Assembly (NCBI GenBank): GCA_004519485.1 | Contig: CP038130.1 | Span: 682,001 to 746,000, forward strand | Direction: 5' to 3' | From: Nannochloropsis oceanica | Taxonomy: Eukaryota; Sar; Eustigmatophyceae; Eustigmatales; Monodopsidaceae | Length of the DNA: 64,000 nt | Translations under genes and position numbers: made by a program | Part shown: positions 42,152 through 54,700 of the stretch, piece after piece | How the letters are laid out: every line of letters starts with the position of its first letter | Numbering within the stretch: position 1 is the first letter of the stretch | The notes under the pieces: model-generated | Told to the model about the DNA's origin: nothing | Seen by the model: only the letters and a program-made list of their open reading frames with translations | The model's database searches: none

Positions 42152-43608
42152 ATGGCAGACGTCATTGAGGAGAAGCCGTCCGCCGTGGCCGCCGCGAAAA
42201 GAATGGGAGGCGATGGGCAGGAGGAGGAGGAGGAGGAGGAGGAGGAGGAGGAGGAGGAATTGGTACCGCTGGTGCGGCGTTCTGGCATCCTGTATTGTGG
42301 CGGTGAGTACAGGGGACGGCAGTTGAAAAGAAGAGGGGCTTGCGGGCGCCGACAACCATGCCATTCTCATAATCTCTTCCCTCTCCCTTTTTCAGTGTGC
42401 AGCATTCCGCCCGAGTTCTGTGAGTACAATCCCCCAGAACTCTACGCCGACTGCCTCCAATGGCAAGCCGAGCATCATCCTGAGTTATTGCCTGAGGTAA
42501 GCAATAGTGAATAGAGACAGATCTGCATTTGTTGATGGACGAATAGATGGGTATCCATAACTTCATGGGTATGTGCCTCACGTCTCCCTTCTATTTCCTT
42601 CCTTTTTTAGGGTAAAACGCTGGAGGATATGCTGGCGAAATTGAGCCTTAAAAATGGCAGCAGGGACGGTGTAGGTTCAGCTAAGCCTAGTGGTGATGCT
42701 GCAGCAGAGGGCGAGGGTTGCGCAGGGGATGTTGGGGAGGTCAGTCTTTTTGAGGGGGCAGTCGGATGTTCATTTCCTAAGATATATCACACATTCTCTT
42801 TCTTGCTCATTTATTTTCCTGAACAGGAAGGGGAAGTCGATGATGAAGGTAAACAACTTGCAAATTAAGAGGGAATGTCTGTGTGTACGAAAAAGCGCAA
42901 ATCACTTTGTTCTAATCAGTCCCCCGCACTCATAGAGGGCAAGAAGAAGAGGGGTGGGCCCAAGGGCATCAAGAAAAAGGATACTGCGGGATCAGGGGGG
43001 AAGGTGACCATCATGCGCATGTCACGTAACAAACGGAAATCCATAACGGTCATCACGGGCCTCGACACGTACCGAGGTGAGGGCGAGAAGGGAGGGGAAC
43101 GGAGGCGAGATATGTAGCTTATGAGTGGAATGTGGCAAGGCGTCTGTAGATTTCCATCGCATGCGCATCTTGAGTCATACTTGTTCTTAAGGAACACACA
43201 ACACCCGTGTGTGAATGTACATAAATACATATGTGGACATATATAAATATATGTAAATATATTTATATATATATTCCTCTCGTACCACCACTCTCAGAGT
43301 TGAAACTCAAGGACATTGCCAAGGCCATGGGCAAGTTGTTCGCATCGGGGGCCTCAGTGTCTGACACGGCCAGCGGAGGCAAGGAGATTGTCATCCAGGG
43401 CGACGTGATCGAGGGCGTGGCCGCCATGCTCGAGAACAAGTACCAGGTAAGGGAACGGGGAGAAAAGGGAGGGAATAGGGGCCATTTTCGGGGGCATTTG
43501 CAATAAAAAAGAAGCTTGCTTTTAAGTCGAATACAAAATCGCATTTCCTCCCCTCCCCTCGTTTTTGTTCTTTAGGTGCCGCGGGAAAACATTATTCTCA
43601 AGTCGTAG
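42152..43608 (+). CDS. DENR: Density-regulated protein homologue (DENR)
   Basis: With MCTS1, DENR binds the 40S subunit to remove deacylated tRNA during ribosome recycling and helps reinitiation. Seven exons: 42152-42302, 42396-42496, 42611-42739, 42827-42848, 42936-43076, 43298-43446 and 43576-43608; 241 residues. A poly-Glu run coded by GAG repeats precedes the conserved start VPLVRRSGILYCGVCSIPPEFCEY, with the Cys cluster typical of DENR. A basic Lys/Gly-rich stretch leads to the SUI1 (eIF1-like) domain: TIMRMSRNKRKSITVITGLDTYR, LKLKDIAKAMGKLFASGASV and EIVIQGDVIEGVAAMLENKY, ending VPRENIILKS. Exon 4 is only 22 bases. This is the most intron-rich gene of the window. Confidence 0.95.
42222..42257 (+). 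repeat. Coding (GAG)n run, poly-Glu
   Basis: A run of GAG codons encodes about twelve Glu residues near the N terminus of DENR. Confidence 0.9.
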
Positions 43609-44410
43609 ACTACTGAGCTCTTCTCTCTGGAAGGAGAAAAAAATGCAACGGACAGCAGTTCTTTCCAGCGATTGCAGAACAAAGACACTACTGTTGTCAC
43701 AACAAAAAGCATGCGAACTAACAAAATAAATAAATAAACTGAAAAACTTTCCTCGAAAAAAATGTGGTGGGTGTGGTGTGGCACTTGCTTCATCTACGCG
43801 GTAGGCGAAAGCCGAGCGCACAAACCTCCTCTCGCTTTACGTTTGGCGCCATCGCGCCTTCGAGAACGACGTCGTGTGAAAATGGGCACTCCCGACTTTG
43901 CCTTGGGAGGCACGTCACCACAAGTGCGCGGCAAAGCACTGGTCTTACGCAGTCGATGGCTCAATGCTCCACAGCTTTAAGGATGATGTGCCTGTAGGCA
44001 CTGGGGGCGTATGCATTTAGGCGTCAAATGAGAATTTGTTAAGGCTTCTGATGATGGACGAGTCCCAACAGCGCGTCACTGAGATGTGTGTTCCGCGTCT
44101 CTGGTCGGGCAAGACAGAGCTCAACAAGTTTGGTAGAGACATAGCAACACAGAGGCATGGCCTCTACTCAGAGTGGTCGTGGCTTTGCGGTCTCATGGCA
44201 TCAAATGGCGCCTTCCGGCGTATTTTGGCTTTCGTTTCACCTTCTTTCCTTCCACTTGCCGGAACATGGCCGGCCAACTCACCACTTCACAACCCTCACA
44301 ACATAACCAACCACACGTACACAGGCAATTGATCAGCCCCACATCCACAAGTACAAATTAGCCCAGGAAATCAGCTAGACGCCCGCTGACCGACGACGAC
44401 GCTCCTTCAG
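43609..44410. promoter_or_regulatory. DENR 3' flank and WD40-gene promoter region
   Basis: About 800 bp without a supported gene. The last bases before the next ATG read ctccttcag, so a 5' UTR intron acceptor is possible. Confidence 0.4.
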
Positions 44411-46543
44411 ATGAAAATGCAGGGCACAAGAAAGGGCGGGGGGGGCGCTAAAACTCATGTCATGTGTACCGCCGCGACCTTCATACTGCTTGCGGGGAGC
44501 GCCCAGAGTTTTATGGCGGCACCCGCGTCCCTCATGCATTCCTTTTTGCAGGAGTCATCAGCGGTGAGCCGGCAGACGCTGGGGGCGAGAGTCACGACCG
44601 GAACAGCAGCAGGTGCAGGACGAAAGCGGCGGTCGCTGACCCTCGCTGCCCGGGGTAGCGAGGAATGGGAGAATGCCAGTGGTGGCAACAGCGGTAGCAG
44701 TGGAAATGACGTGGGTCGAGAAAACTCATGGGCCACGCAAGCTCCCGGAGATGACGATTGGTCGATGGACACGCCGCGTATTCATTACTTGCGGGAGATG
44801 GAGAAGCTAGGGCAAGAATTGTACGACATGACAGGCTTCAAAACGGAGGGTGCAGCAGACTTACAGAACCTGGTGATTTCTAGCCCGTTGGCGCCCGCTC
44901 AGGCTCATCACATGCCGTTTCCGCCGCCCTCGCGGGCAGCGCTTGCGGCGGCATCAGAACACGAGAAGGCTGTGCGAGAGATTGTGATGCAAGAAGAGAC
45001 GCGTCGACAAGAGGTGTTGGTCGGGGAGAGCTGCGCGACTAATTGGCGGGAAGAGCCGTTTTATAGCCGCCCCGTCGGATTTGTCCCCGGAAATAGGAAG
45101 GTACAGCAGGTGAAGCTGTCCGGAGATCGGATCTTGTATGGCTCAGATGCGGGGATGGTGGGCCTGGCAAGTGCGCTAGATGGTCAAGAGTTATTCCGCG
45201 CCCCCGCTCATGCTGCACTGGTGACGGCATTGGACTATGATGCGAATAGTGGATGGATGATTTCTGCAGCGGACGATGGGGTTGTAAAGGTCTTCCGAGA
45301 TCTTGGGGGGGAGGGAGGACGGATGAGAGTTGAGGCTGTTGGGGGGGGGATGCGGCATCATTCGAACAGGGTGGTTACGGCGGAGATATTGGATCATCAT
45401 TGGGGTTTAACGGCGTCGATGGATGGAAAGATTGCCATTTTTGAGTTGGAGGGGGGGGCACTAGTGCAGGAGATGTGGGCGTCGGACACTTTGTTGGCGG
45501 CGAGTGTGTGCAAGGGGTATGTGTTCGCAGGGCTGATGGGTGGCCCTGTTGAGGCGTTTTCGATCCGTAACGGTGGGAGGTCAGCGTTTAGGTATATTGC
45601 GCAACGAACGCCGGTGCGGTCTTTGTGCACTTTTCCTTTGGCGGGGAATAACATCAGGGTGGTAGTGGGGGGACAAGACGGGGCGCTGAGACAGTTCCAT
45701 GTTAGGCCGGTCATGTCGACGGAGGGGGTGTGGAAGGTGCCGAGCGATCGGTCGTTCGATGACCGGTTGATCCTTGTGTGCAACACGCATGTGGATCAAG
45801 ATACGAGGGAAGTAGACCAGGGGTTTATGTTGAAGGGGCATAAGGCGCCGGTGGTGGCAGTGGCGTGCGATGAGGACAAGGTGGTGAGTGCCTCTGAGGA
45901 CGGGTCGGTCATTGTGTGGGATGCGGCGAAATCCACCCCGAGGTACGTTATTCGTCGGCATGTCGATGGGGATTTGGTCGGGGCAGTTGATTTCAATGAG
46001 CGCTATTTGGTGTACGATGGCACGCCTGGAAAAGTCATGGTCTGGGACTACGCAATTGGATCCCCTCCTCGCAAGGCCTCCGGGAGCTCTGCTGGTGGCG
46101 CTGCTGCGTCTGGCCTCGGTGGCCTTGGTAATGATGGCAAGTCTCGGCGCTCCTCTTCTCCTGGTGCAAGGGGATCGCGCGGGAGTGGTGGGGGGCAGCA
46201 TCGACGTTCTCGCCCTTCGTCTCCGTCCTCCTCTTCTTTTCCGTCGCGCAAGGATGGAGCCCCTCATCAGCGGCAAGGCGGCCCTCCCTCCCCCTCTGAC
46301 GACTCTGCGAGTGGCGGGCCTCGTCAGAATTCTCCATTTCTTGGTGGGTGGATCCTGGGCCATGGTCCTACTGATTTGGAAGGTGTTGGTGGGGTGGGCA
46401 TGGGTGGCGTGCATAAGCAGCAAGAGCCCGCAGCCGATTTCTCCTCCGCCGATGGCGTCGTTGATCAAGGGGAAGACAGCAACAATGCTGCGGCCTCAGA
46501 GGAGAGTAAAGAGAAGGGCCAAGAAGGGGAAGGGTCCGCGTAA
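44411..46543 (+). CDS. Plastid-targeted WD40-repeat protein
   Basis: 710 residues, intronless. The N terminus has a hydrophobic stretch AATFILLAGSAQSFMAAPA, read as a signal peptide with an ASAF-like motif (AQSF), so plastid import is predicted. Residues about 230-550 are beta-propeller repeats, seen best in HAALVTALDYD with ISAADDGVVKVFRD, SNRVVTAEILD with ASMDGKIAIFEL, and GHKAPVVAVACDEDKVVSAS followed by EDGSVIVWDA; a last blade ends VMVWDY. The C-terminal 160 residues are Ser/Gly/Pro-rich and probably disordered. WD40 propellers are scaffolds; no partner can be read from the sequence. Few WD40 proteins are known in plastids, so the leader deserves attention. Confidence 0.85.
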   Translation: MKMQGTRKGGGGAKTHVMCTAATFILLAGSAQSFMAAPASLMHSFLQESSAVSRQTLGARVTTGTAAGAGRKRRSLTLAARGSEEWENASGGNSGSSGNDVGRENSWATQAPGDDDWSMDTPRIHYLREMEKLGQELYDMTGFKTEGAADLQNLVISSPLAPAQAHHMPFPPPSRAALAAASEHEKAVREIVMQEETRRQEVLVGESCATNWREEPFYSRPVGFVPGNRKVQQVKLSGDRILYGSDAGMVGLASALDGQELFRAPAHAALVTALDYDANSGWMISAADDGVVKVFRDLGGEGGRMRVEAVGGGMRHHSNRVVTAEILDHHWGLTASMDGKIAIFELEGGALVQEMWASDTLLAASVCKGYVFAGLMGGPVEAFSIRNGGRSAFRYIAQRTPVRSLCTFPLAGNNIRVVVGGQDGALRQFHVRPVMSTEGVWKVPSDRSFDDRLILVCNTHVDQDTREVDQGFMLKGHKAPVVAVACDEDKVVSASEDGSVIVWDAAKSTPRYVIRRHVDGDLVGAVDFNERYLVYDGTPGKVMVWDYAIGSPPRKASGSSAGGAAASGLGGLGNDGKSRRSSSPGARGSRGSGGGQHRRSRPSSPSSSSFPSRKDGAPHQRQGGPPSPSDDSASGGPRQNSPFLGGWILGHGPTDLEGVGGVGMGGVHKQQEPAADFSSADGVVDQGEDSNNAAASEESKEKGQEGEGSA

Positions 46544-47940
46544 AGAGGAATCCCAGGCCTTGTGTAACATGTGATTTTGTGATTTATGCTTCCTTCTCCA
46601 GCCATCGCGGCCCTCTTTCTCCTCTCTCCTTTGCAAATAACCCACTCCGCTACATACGTTGTACATTTGTGTCTCATTGTGTTATAATATGAAAAGTACT
46701 TTTGCCATGTCCCCCCACTACCCACCCAGTCTTTTCGTCCCCTCCCTTTTATTTTTGGAGGGGGTTGGTGGCAGGAAAAAAGAGGGAGAAGTAGAAGATA
46801 AATACAAATGAAAGGAACAAGAAGAAGACAGGAAAAGGAGAAAATGAAAGGGATAGTGCTGGCAATGACACACACAAGCAAGGCAATAATTTGACCTGGC
46901 AAAGGAAGGCATGGGAAGCGAGTTGCAGAATCCGAAGAAGGAAACTCAAGACGCATCTATGGTATCTATCCAAACAGAGAGAGACGGGGAGGTCGCTCAA
47001 TGACAGGAAGGAAGAGACAGACATCCAGCAGCAGGACACTATTTACCATATACTCGTGCCCGCGTGTTTTTGCTGTGTACCTGTTAAGAAGAGAGTGAAG
47101 AGAGGAAAAGAAATAATCTATACTTGGACAGGCAGGGAGAAGACGAACGAAAGGGGGGAGGGAGGAAACAAAGGTGGGCAGCAAGCGCCCGTTTGTAAAT
47201 AGGGAAGGAAAAGACATAATGCTTCTCCTCATCCTTTTCACCTCGCTATTATTACTGTTAAAAAGATAGACGGACAAAAAATGAAGGAATGCGCAGTTGT
47301 TCAGTACAGGGCTTAGCGAAGCAGACACAAACGCAAACAAAGAAGAAATCAAACAGCTAGGCGGTGAGATCAACAAGAAGTGATCGGTGAACCAATTTCT
47401 TTTCGTGGGTTATGTGTGCACTTTCTCGGTGAGTCTTAATTTTTTTAATTTTCATTACATCTGAAGCTCTACCAGCGCAGCCCCTCGTCTAATTCATATA
47501 TACAGTAATAGCCTCGAGCAGTGGTTACACCATCAGGTACAACAGCCATCCCCACGCCCCCACCCCCACCAGTCTACAGAGTGCCTAAGTAAATTGGATG
47601 CACCAATTAACTCCATCTTCATTGTCAGCAATACCCAAGCAACCATATCGTGAAAAGCAGCGGCGCTCTACATTATCATTTCGAGAGAAATTGCATGAGG
47701 TCGGATTCACGTAGTAAGCGGGCAAGGAAGAAAAATACGGTCAAGGACAGGCCCGTCCCTTTACACCGCGGGCGTCGCACATGGCACTTTATCGCACAGA
47801 AGGTCGTCCTTCAAATAGAATGCAGGTGTTGTATCCATGCACACAGCAAACGGAAACACAAGATCCGCCCCGGCAATCAGCATGGCTGTCATGTCATGCA
47901 CGTCTTGACTTGCTGGGCCGGGTCTGGCTCTAGACCCACC
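46544..47940. other. Intergenic, nothing firm
   Basis: Long gene-free stretch downstream of the WD40 gene. Open frames are short and low in complexity. Confidence 0.4.
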
Positions 47941-47959
47941 AGGACCGTCTACAAGACCA

Positions 47960-48256
47960 GCTCAATACAAGCGAGTAGAGAAGAAAGGCTTCCACGGTAG
48001 CTCGGAAATGAGGGTCTCGGTGGAGCTGGGGATAGTGCGGCCCAGGACGGAGTTGCCTACGACAATACCCGCCATGATCTCTGTAACCACGCTTCGTTGC
48101 CTGACGCGCTATTTCGTAAAGCCACCTACAATCCGCGCTACAAGTTATATCAGAGTCACTTGCACCAAAGGAGAGGGCCCGGATCCAAGAAGCGGGCCAC
48201 CGCTGAAGACACCGGTCGCGGGCATGGCTTGGAAAGGATGGGAGGGTAAGGAAACG
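47960..48256 (-). CDS. Possible small two-exon gene (uncertain)
   Basis: On the minus strand, an exon-like segment after a ctcctcag acceptor reads PVSLPSHPFQAMPATGVFSG. About 100 bases on, another segment reads VVTEIMAGIVVGNSVLG and ends ELPWKPFFSTRLY with a TGA near 47970. The pieces can be joined by plausible but weak splice sites, and the amino acid use looks real. I recognise no family and have no firm first exon. It would be divergent from the arginyl-tRNA synthetase gene. Confidence 0.25.
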
Positions 48257-48538
48257 GGCTGAGGAGATGAGGACGTGAGGCTGAGGCAAGCCGTGGGAGG
48301 TCAGGAAAGTTCAAGAAAGTCTGCCTTAGCTACGGAGGCCCCTGCACCCCGTAATGCTGGGTGTAATCTATGTACGATTAATGAAAGTGTATGTCGAGTG
48401 AGAGTGCCGCATACTTGTTGGGGCAAATGGTTTAGAAACTGCGGTGAAATTTTAGCGAGCGTGTCCGTCCGTCGTCCGCCATACAACAACAGCTCACATC
48501 TCACACCGACATTCTACACTCGCCACCACACAGACACA

Positions 48539-51405
48539 ATGGCGCGCACGGAGGAAGAAATTGTCAAGGTACTTGTCTTGGTGGCACAGGCAAAAGCGTG
48601 GAAGGTGGACCGGAAGCTTTTTGTCCTATCGTCACCTCTCTCCTTCCTTTCTTTCTCATCCCCTCAACCACCCCCTCCATGACACCATCCCAGGACATAA
48701 CAGTCAAAGGAGACCAAATTCGGCAGCTCAAGGCAGATAAAGCGACCAAGGAGGTGGTTACAGCACAGGTGGTCGCGCTGAATGCACTGAAGGCCGAGTA
48801 CAAGACTGTGGCCGGCAAGGATTATTCCCCTCCCGGCAAGTCTGCAGCGGCACCCAAGAAGGAAAAGGTGGCAGCAGTCCCCGCGGCCAAGAAGGGTCCC
48901 AGCAAAGGCGAGCTGAAGAAGATGGAAAAAAAGGAAAAAAAGCAGGATGCCAAAGGAGGCGCGGCCGCTCACACCACGACTGCCACGAACAATAGTACCA
49001 TCACCAATAAGGCATCGGTGGCCGTCGCGAGTGGCCCGACGTTGTATCCTTGCGAGGACGCGCAGAGCACACACATGGTCCTCGCCGTGGCTCATGCAGC
49101 TGATATCAAGCTCCAGCGAGGCTACGGGATCAAGCCGGGCTTCTTTGGGGACAAGGGCCCGTACTTGGAAATGGGATTCCAAGTGCTTTCGGGTGTGGAT
49201 GGGGCCGTGCGCGCCTTGGCTGCGGGTGCGGCATCGCTTGCTTCTACGCGTCCTGCCGTAGATGATTGGCTGGAGTGGGGTTTCCGGAAGCTGGCCTCTG
49301 CTGTAAGCCATGCCTCGGAAGGAGAGGAAGGTGGTCCGCGTTTGTTGCAGGAGATGACAGTGCTTGAGGGAGCATTGATGAAGAATCCTAGCAGCTTGCT
49401 TGGGTCCGTCAGCTGTAGCGGCAATAGTACTTACACGCTGGCTGATCTAGTGTTGGCTCCGCTTGCATGGCAAGCATTGCAGTATTTCGGAGAGCACGAG
49501 TATCCTTTGACAAGGGAGTGGGCAACGAAGTTGCTGCATGGGGAGAGGAGTCCGTACGCAGCGACGGCGGCATATGTGGGAGAAGGAGGGGCCTTCCAAG
49601 GTACAAATGTGAAGATAGAACCGAGAAGGGGATTACTGGCTGTCATAACGGCCTTGTTCACTTCTGCGCTGCATAAGGCGTACCCAGAGTTGGCGGGGCA
49701 GGACGGATTTAGGACCGTGGATGTTGCGAAGTGCTCGAATGCGGCTTTTGGTGATTATCAATGCAACAGTCCCATGGGGATTTATAAAGCCCTGAAAGCA
49801 CTAGGCATTCCCTCGGCACCTGCCCGTCCTCAAGACGTAGCCAATGCGCTGATTGCCGCTTTGCCCGAGAAGGGACGGAAGGAGGTGTGTGCGGAAGTGT
49901 CGGTGGCGGGGGCGGGTTTCATTAATGTGAAGATTCAGGAGGCGTATTTGCAGGCGCGAGTGAGGGATATTTTGAAGCGTGGTGGGCCACAGGCGGCAAT
50001 GGCGCGGAAGCTGAAGGTGTTGGTTGATTTTTCGAGCCCGAATATTGCGAAGGAGATGCATGTGGGGCACTTGAGGAGTACAATTATTGGGGATAGTCTG
50101 TGTAGGATGTTTGAGTTTTTAGGGCATGACGTAATGAGGGTTAATCATGTGGGGGATTGGGGCACGCAATTTGGGATGTTGATCAATTATTTGAAGGAAG
50201 AGTACCCAGATTTTATGACGAACCCGCCAAATATTACTGACTTGACGGGGTTCTATAAGGCGGCGAAGGCGAGATTTGATGAGGATGAGGCTTTCAAGGA
50301 GCGAGCTAGGGTGGGGGTTGTGGAGCTCCAGGCGGGAAATATGGAGAGTCGGGCGATCTGGAATTTGCTGTGTGACATATCGAGGGCGGAGTTCCAGAAG
50401 GTCTATGATCGGTTGGATGTTAAATTGGAGGAGTGTGGGGAGAGTTTTTATAATTCAAGGATTCCAGCAGCGATTGAGGATTTGCAAGTCAAGGGATTGC
50501 TGCAAGAGGATGGAGGGGCGACGATTATGTGGTGTGGGGGGAAACATCAAATTCCCCTGATGGTCCGGAAGAGTGATGGGGGATACGGGTACGATTCGAC
50601 GGACTTGGCCGCGATTAAGTACAGACTGCAGGAATTGGATCGGGATTGGGTTATTTATATTACGGATGCCGGGCAAGCAACGCATTTTCATATGATTTTT
50701 GATGCAGCACGGTTGGTGGGGTGGGTGGATGAAGAGCATGGCCGACATCGGCTTGATCACGTGGGGTTCGGAGTTGTTCAGGGGGAGGATGGGAAGAGGT
50801 TCAAGACTAGGAGTGGGGATACGGTGCGGTTGGTGGATTTGCTCGATGAGGCTGTTGTGAGAATGACGGCGAGTTTAGGGGACAGGATTATGGAGGGAAA
50901 GTCGAGCTTGACGGAAGAGGAGGCGCTGGAGGCAGCGTCGGCGTTGGGGTATGGTGCGGTGAAATACGCAGATTTGAAGCAGAACCCAGGGACGGACTAC
51001 CAGTTTTCGTATGATCGCATGTTGGATACAAAGGGGGATACGGCAATTTATTTGTTGTTTACATGCGCGAGGTTTCACTCGATTCTGCGCAAGGCAGAGG
51101 AGGAGAAGGGAATTGATGTGAAGGGGCTGGTGGCAACTGGGGAGGTGGTGTTGGAGCACCCGACGGAACGGGCATTGGCTTTGGAGTTGGCTCAATTTGC
51201 CGAGGCGCTACAGCAGGCAGTGCTCGAGTTGATGCCGAATCGATTGACGTCTTATGTCTTTTTCTTGTCGGCCAGGGGGACAGATTTCTTGGAGGCATGC
51301 CATGTATTGACGCATCCGAGACGCCTAGTGTTGGTACAAGCGACGGCAGCGACGATTGCGAGGTGTCTGGAGCTGTTGGGGATCAAGCCGTTGACCAAGA
51401 TATAA
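48539..51405 (+). CDS. Arginyl-tRNA synthetase with WHEP and GST-C-like N-terminal domains
   Basis: Charges tRNA-Arg in the cytosol (class I synthetase). Exon 1 is 30 bases (48539-48568); exon 2 is 48694-51405; 913 residues. The join makes a WHEP domain, MARTEEEIVK/DITVKGDQIRQLKADKA with VVALNALKAEYK. A Lys-rich linker leads to a GST-C-like helical region (about residues 150-340, with STYTLADLVLAPLAWQAL). The synthetase core starts with the Add-1 region (FGDYQCNSPMGIYKAL), then VDFSSPNIAKEMHVGHLRSTIIGD containing the HIGH motif as HVGH, HVGDWGTQFGMLI, and YDSTDLAAIKYR. The C-terminal anticodon-binding DALR domain ends the protein. The class I KMSKS position reads roughly GKRFKTRSG, as in many arginyl enzymes. 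Confidence 0.94.
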
Positions 51406-51784
51406 GATGAAGGGGAGGGCTAGAAAGTAGAGGGCGGTGGGAGCTGGTTAGAGGTACGCCGGTTTTTGTTAGAGAGAGTATGATAAAATGGTCTAACTGG
51501 AAAGAAGAGGAGGAGCAAAGAGGCATATACAACAAAACAATGCTTTTATCTTATTTTTGCGCTCTTGATGGCTTTCCTGCTGCGTCCTTAATAAAGTATG
51601 CGTCAGGAAAAGAGATGATGTATCGATGCGATGCTGTCTGTACGCACATATTTTTTCCTCTTTTTTGTTCATGCCACTCGCCTTTCCACGTCTTAGGACT
51701 TCTACTTATGTCTTTCTACCTACTTGTCTCACCCACTCAAATCGCAAAATTTTCTTTGCTTTTCTTCACTACATCCTTTCATCC
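51406..51784. other. Intergenic between convergent genes
   Basis: 379 bp of 3' flanks of the arginyl-tRNA synthetase and DDX60-like genes. An AATAAA-like sequence (taataaag) occurs at about 51589-51596. Confidence 0.45.
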
Positions 51785-54700
51785 CTACACGCTCCCCCCT
51801 TCCTCAACCTCCTCCCCGTCACTTCCCCCATCTTCCCCCGCCCCAGCACCCAACCCCTCCTCCCCCCCTACCCACTTCGTGCCATACACCATCAAATCTC
51901 TCATAATGTGCCAAATCCTTCTAAACGTCTTCCACAACAAAAACACTGCATACCTCTCCGAGCCATCCCCCGCCTTACCCAAGCAATTATGCATCAATCT
52001 CACCACTGACCCCACCTTCCACAACCGCTGCTTCAATCTAAACCAATCCACACTTGTCAACGCACTCAAAGTCGGATCCGATCCCGGCGTCCTCCGCATC
52101 ACTAATAGCTTAAACAACGTCGAATCCAGTGGAGTAGGTGGGTCCCCGGCCGAGGCTGCCGGTTGCCTCTCCAGCAACAAGCTGACACGATCTGCCTCGT
52201 CCACCTCCTGTACCCGCGCCTGCGATCGCCGCAATAGCTCTTCAACATCACTACATATGTCGGCTCTCGCCGGGTTCCCTGTGACAAACGTTTCCTGGTG
52301 CAATGGCGTTACCCCCGGTTTAGGCGCCTCTCGATCAATCAGCGGTAAGAGCATAGTGAGGAATATCCGCTCCACATCGTCGATCTTCACCCGACGCGAC
52401 CACTGCTTGAACACCAACCCTGCTGTCTTTTTCTCCAAGGTCGGACGCACTTTTTTCATCATCCAGGGCAAGGCGTGCACGACCGCCACCCCCTCTGCAG
52501 GGTACTCCCGCAACTCCCATAGTAATGCCAGTACGCCTGGCGCCTTGACCACCTCCTTTAAGTCCTCTTCGTCTTCTGCTACCTCTGCTGCTTCTGCCTT
52601 CTCCACCTTGATAAATCGCAATGCCTCCAATGCCCTGAGGGAACGCTTATAATAAACATCGTCACACGGATGAGGGGTCGCCTTCAGCTCTGCTCCCGCC
52701 TCGCGGGCCTGCAAAAAGTCTTCGAGGGCCGGCCCTGCAATCGCCTTCATGCGCACCTCATTAATATACTCGGGGAAAAATCGCACCCGATCCGTCTTGG
52801 CCACACTGTGCCGATTGTAATGCTGCGATAATACATGTTGCAAAGCCATCGTCGGGTATCGTGGTTCCCTTCCCCTGATTGCCGGGATACATCCAAGCAT
52901 CAATACCTTCATCCTCTCCCATGGCATCCCCAAATAAACCAAATTCCCCTGCTCGTCCAACCCCCGCCGACCCGCCCTTCCCGACATCTGTGCAGCCATC
53001 AATGGAGTCAACAGCTCGGGGTCGTCACCAACGAAAGTACTGGTGCGGAAAGGCATGTTGACACCGTAGGCTAAAGAATGGTCAGAAAACACAACGGCAA
53101 GTTTACCTTGCTGTGCGAGAGACTGGACAATGCGACGGTATTCTTGCGTGTGGGAGTCATCAACATACAAGCCAATCCCTCGGCGAAGCCCCTTAATGTA
53201 AGGATGTTCAGCGTCCATGTGGTCTTTCGCGAGCTTATCCAGCATATCACTCAGCTCCTGATCCGTAATGCGATTCACGGGCGAGCTCAAGACAAAATCA
53301 GGATGGGGAGCTGTGTCATCTACGGGAGGAGGGACATTCACAATAGCATCCGCTGGATTCTCTTCATCCTTCTCTGCTTCTACACGATTCCCACTCTCGT
53401 CCACCTCCACTCGCTTCTTCACCTTTTTATCCTTTCGTTTCTCAGCAGCATCGCGGGCTTTGCGGGCGAGCTCCTCCCTCGCTTCCTTCTTTTTGGTCAA
53501 ATCAGCATAGTAAGTTGGATACTTAATCTTCTCCGCCGCCTCTACTTGTTTAAGCAACTCATTCAACAATTCCACGCACGAGTAGGTGTCCAACCGGAAG
53601 AAAATTGCCGGGAAAAACCCACTATCCTTCATATGCTGCACCACATCCAACAATCGATAGCTTTCGCTGGCTGTTGCGTCCGGTGGAGGTGCAAACGTTT
53701 CCAGCACTTTCTTCACCTTCGCCTCCGCCTTCCCTCCCTGTCTCGCCAAGGTTGTCAGTTTTACCTTCAATATATCTTCATAATCCTTGGATCGTTCAAG
53801 CGTTATCCGCTTCCCACCAAGAATCTCCTCTGGATCTACGTCCTCAATCACTTCCTCCTCGAATTCCGCTCGGAGCGCCTCCCACAATTTAAACGAATCA
53901 TAGGGCGTAAACGGTAAAGCCACTTCCTGAAACCCTGCCAACCCTCCTACCCCTCCGACTCCTCCTCCCTCCCCCCCTTTACTTTGCGTCAAGAAGTCGA
54001 TACTCATTGCAGCCAAAGGATGGAGCGTCTTGAGCTTATTCTCCACCCACACCCATCGCTGCAGATTGATAAATCGTGCCTTGTGATCGACCAGTTCCAC
54101 TGTCGTCTGCTTGGGAGGCACGCGGACAAGGACATCCTGAGGCACCTTAGAGCTGGCATTGGCGGCCTCCCTACACTTGGCCCTTAACGAGCTCCACCTG
54201 CCCTTCAACGCCTTCACGTCCGACGTTCCTTGCGCTGGAGCTATTTCCGCATATTTCATTCGTAACAACCGAGCAAGCATGTCATAATCCTCTCCTTCCT
54301 CTCTCGTGGCATCGTCCCTCCCCTCCAACATCGCCTCCACCTCCGCAACCTCATCCGCAACATGGGCATCATGAACCCCTTGCCACCACTCGCGTAGCGC
54401 GATGCCATTGCCAATTGTCGCCGACAGAGCCAAAAAGTTACACCGCACACCCTTGATTATCCTTTGCAGCGCCGCTCCTTCATCCCCATCCAACGTATGG
54501 ACCTCATCGTAAATGACATACTCAAACTCATGAAAGCCCCCACGGAAAATGGAAAAGTCCTGCTGACCCAACATCTCCGCCCCCTCTCTTCCTCGGGGCT
54601 TGCTTAAGGCAGATTCTAAGGCGAGGGGGGTCCCGACAATACAGCGCCAGTCTTTCGGGTCTTCCCGCTTAGGGTTATACACAATTTGATTGGTCACGAC

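Noticed and set aside
51480-52652. 390-codon plus-strand frame
   Set aside because: It lies antisense to the C-terminal part of the DDX60-like helicase; its residues mirror the helicase codons and show no domain.
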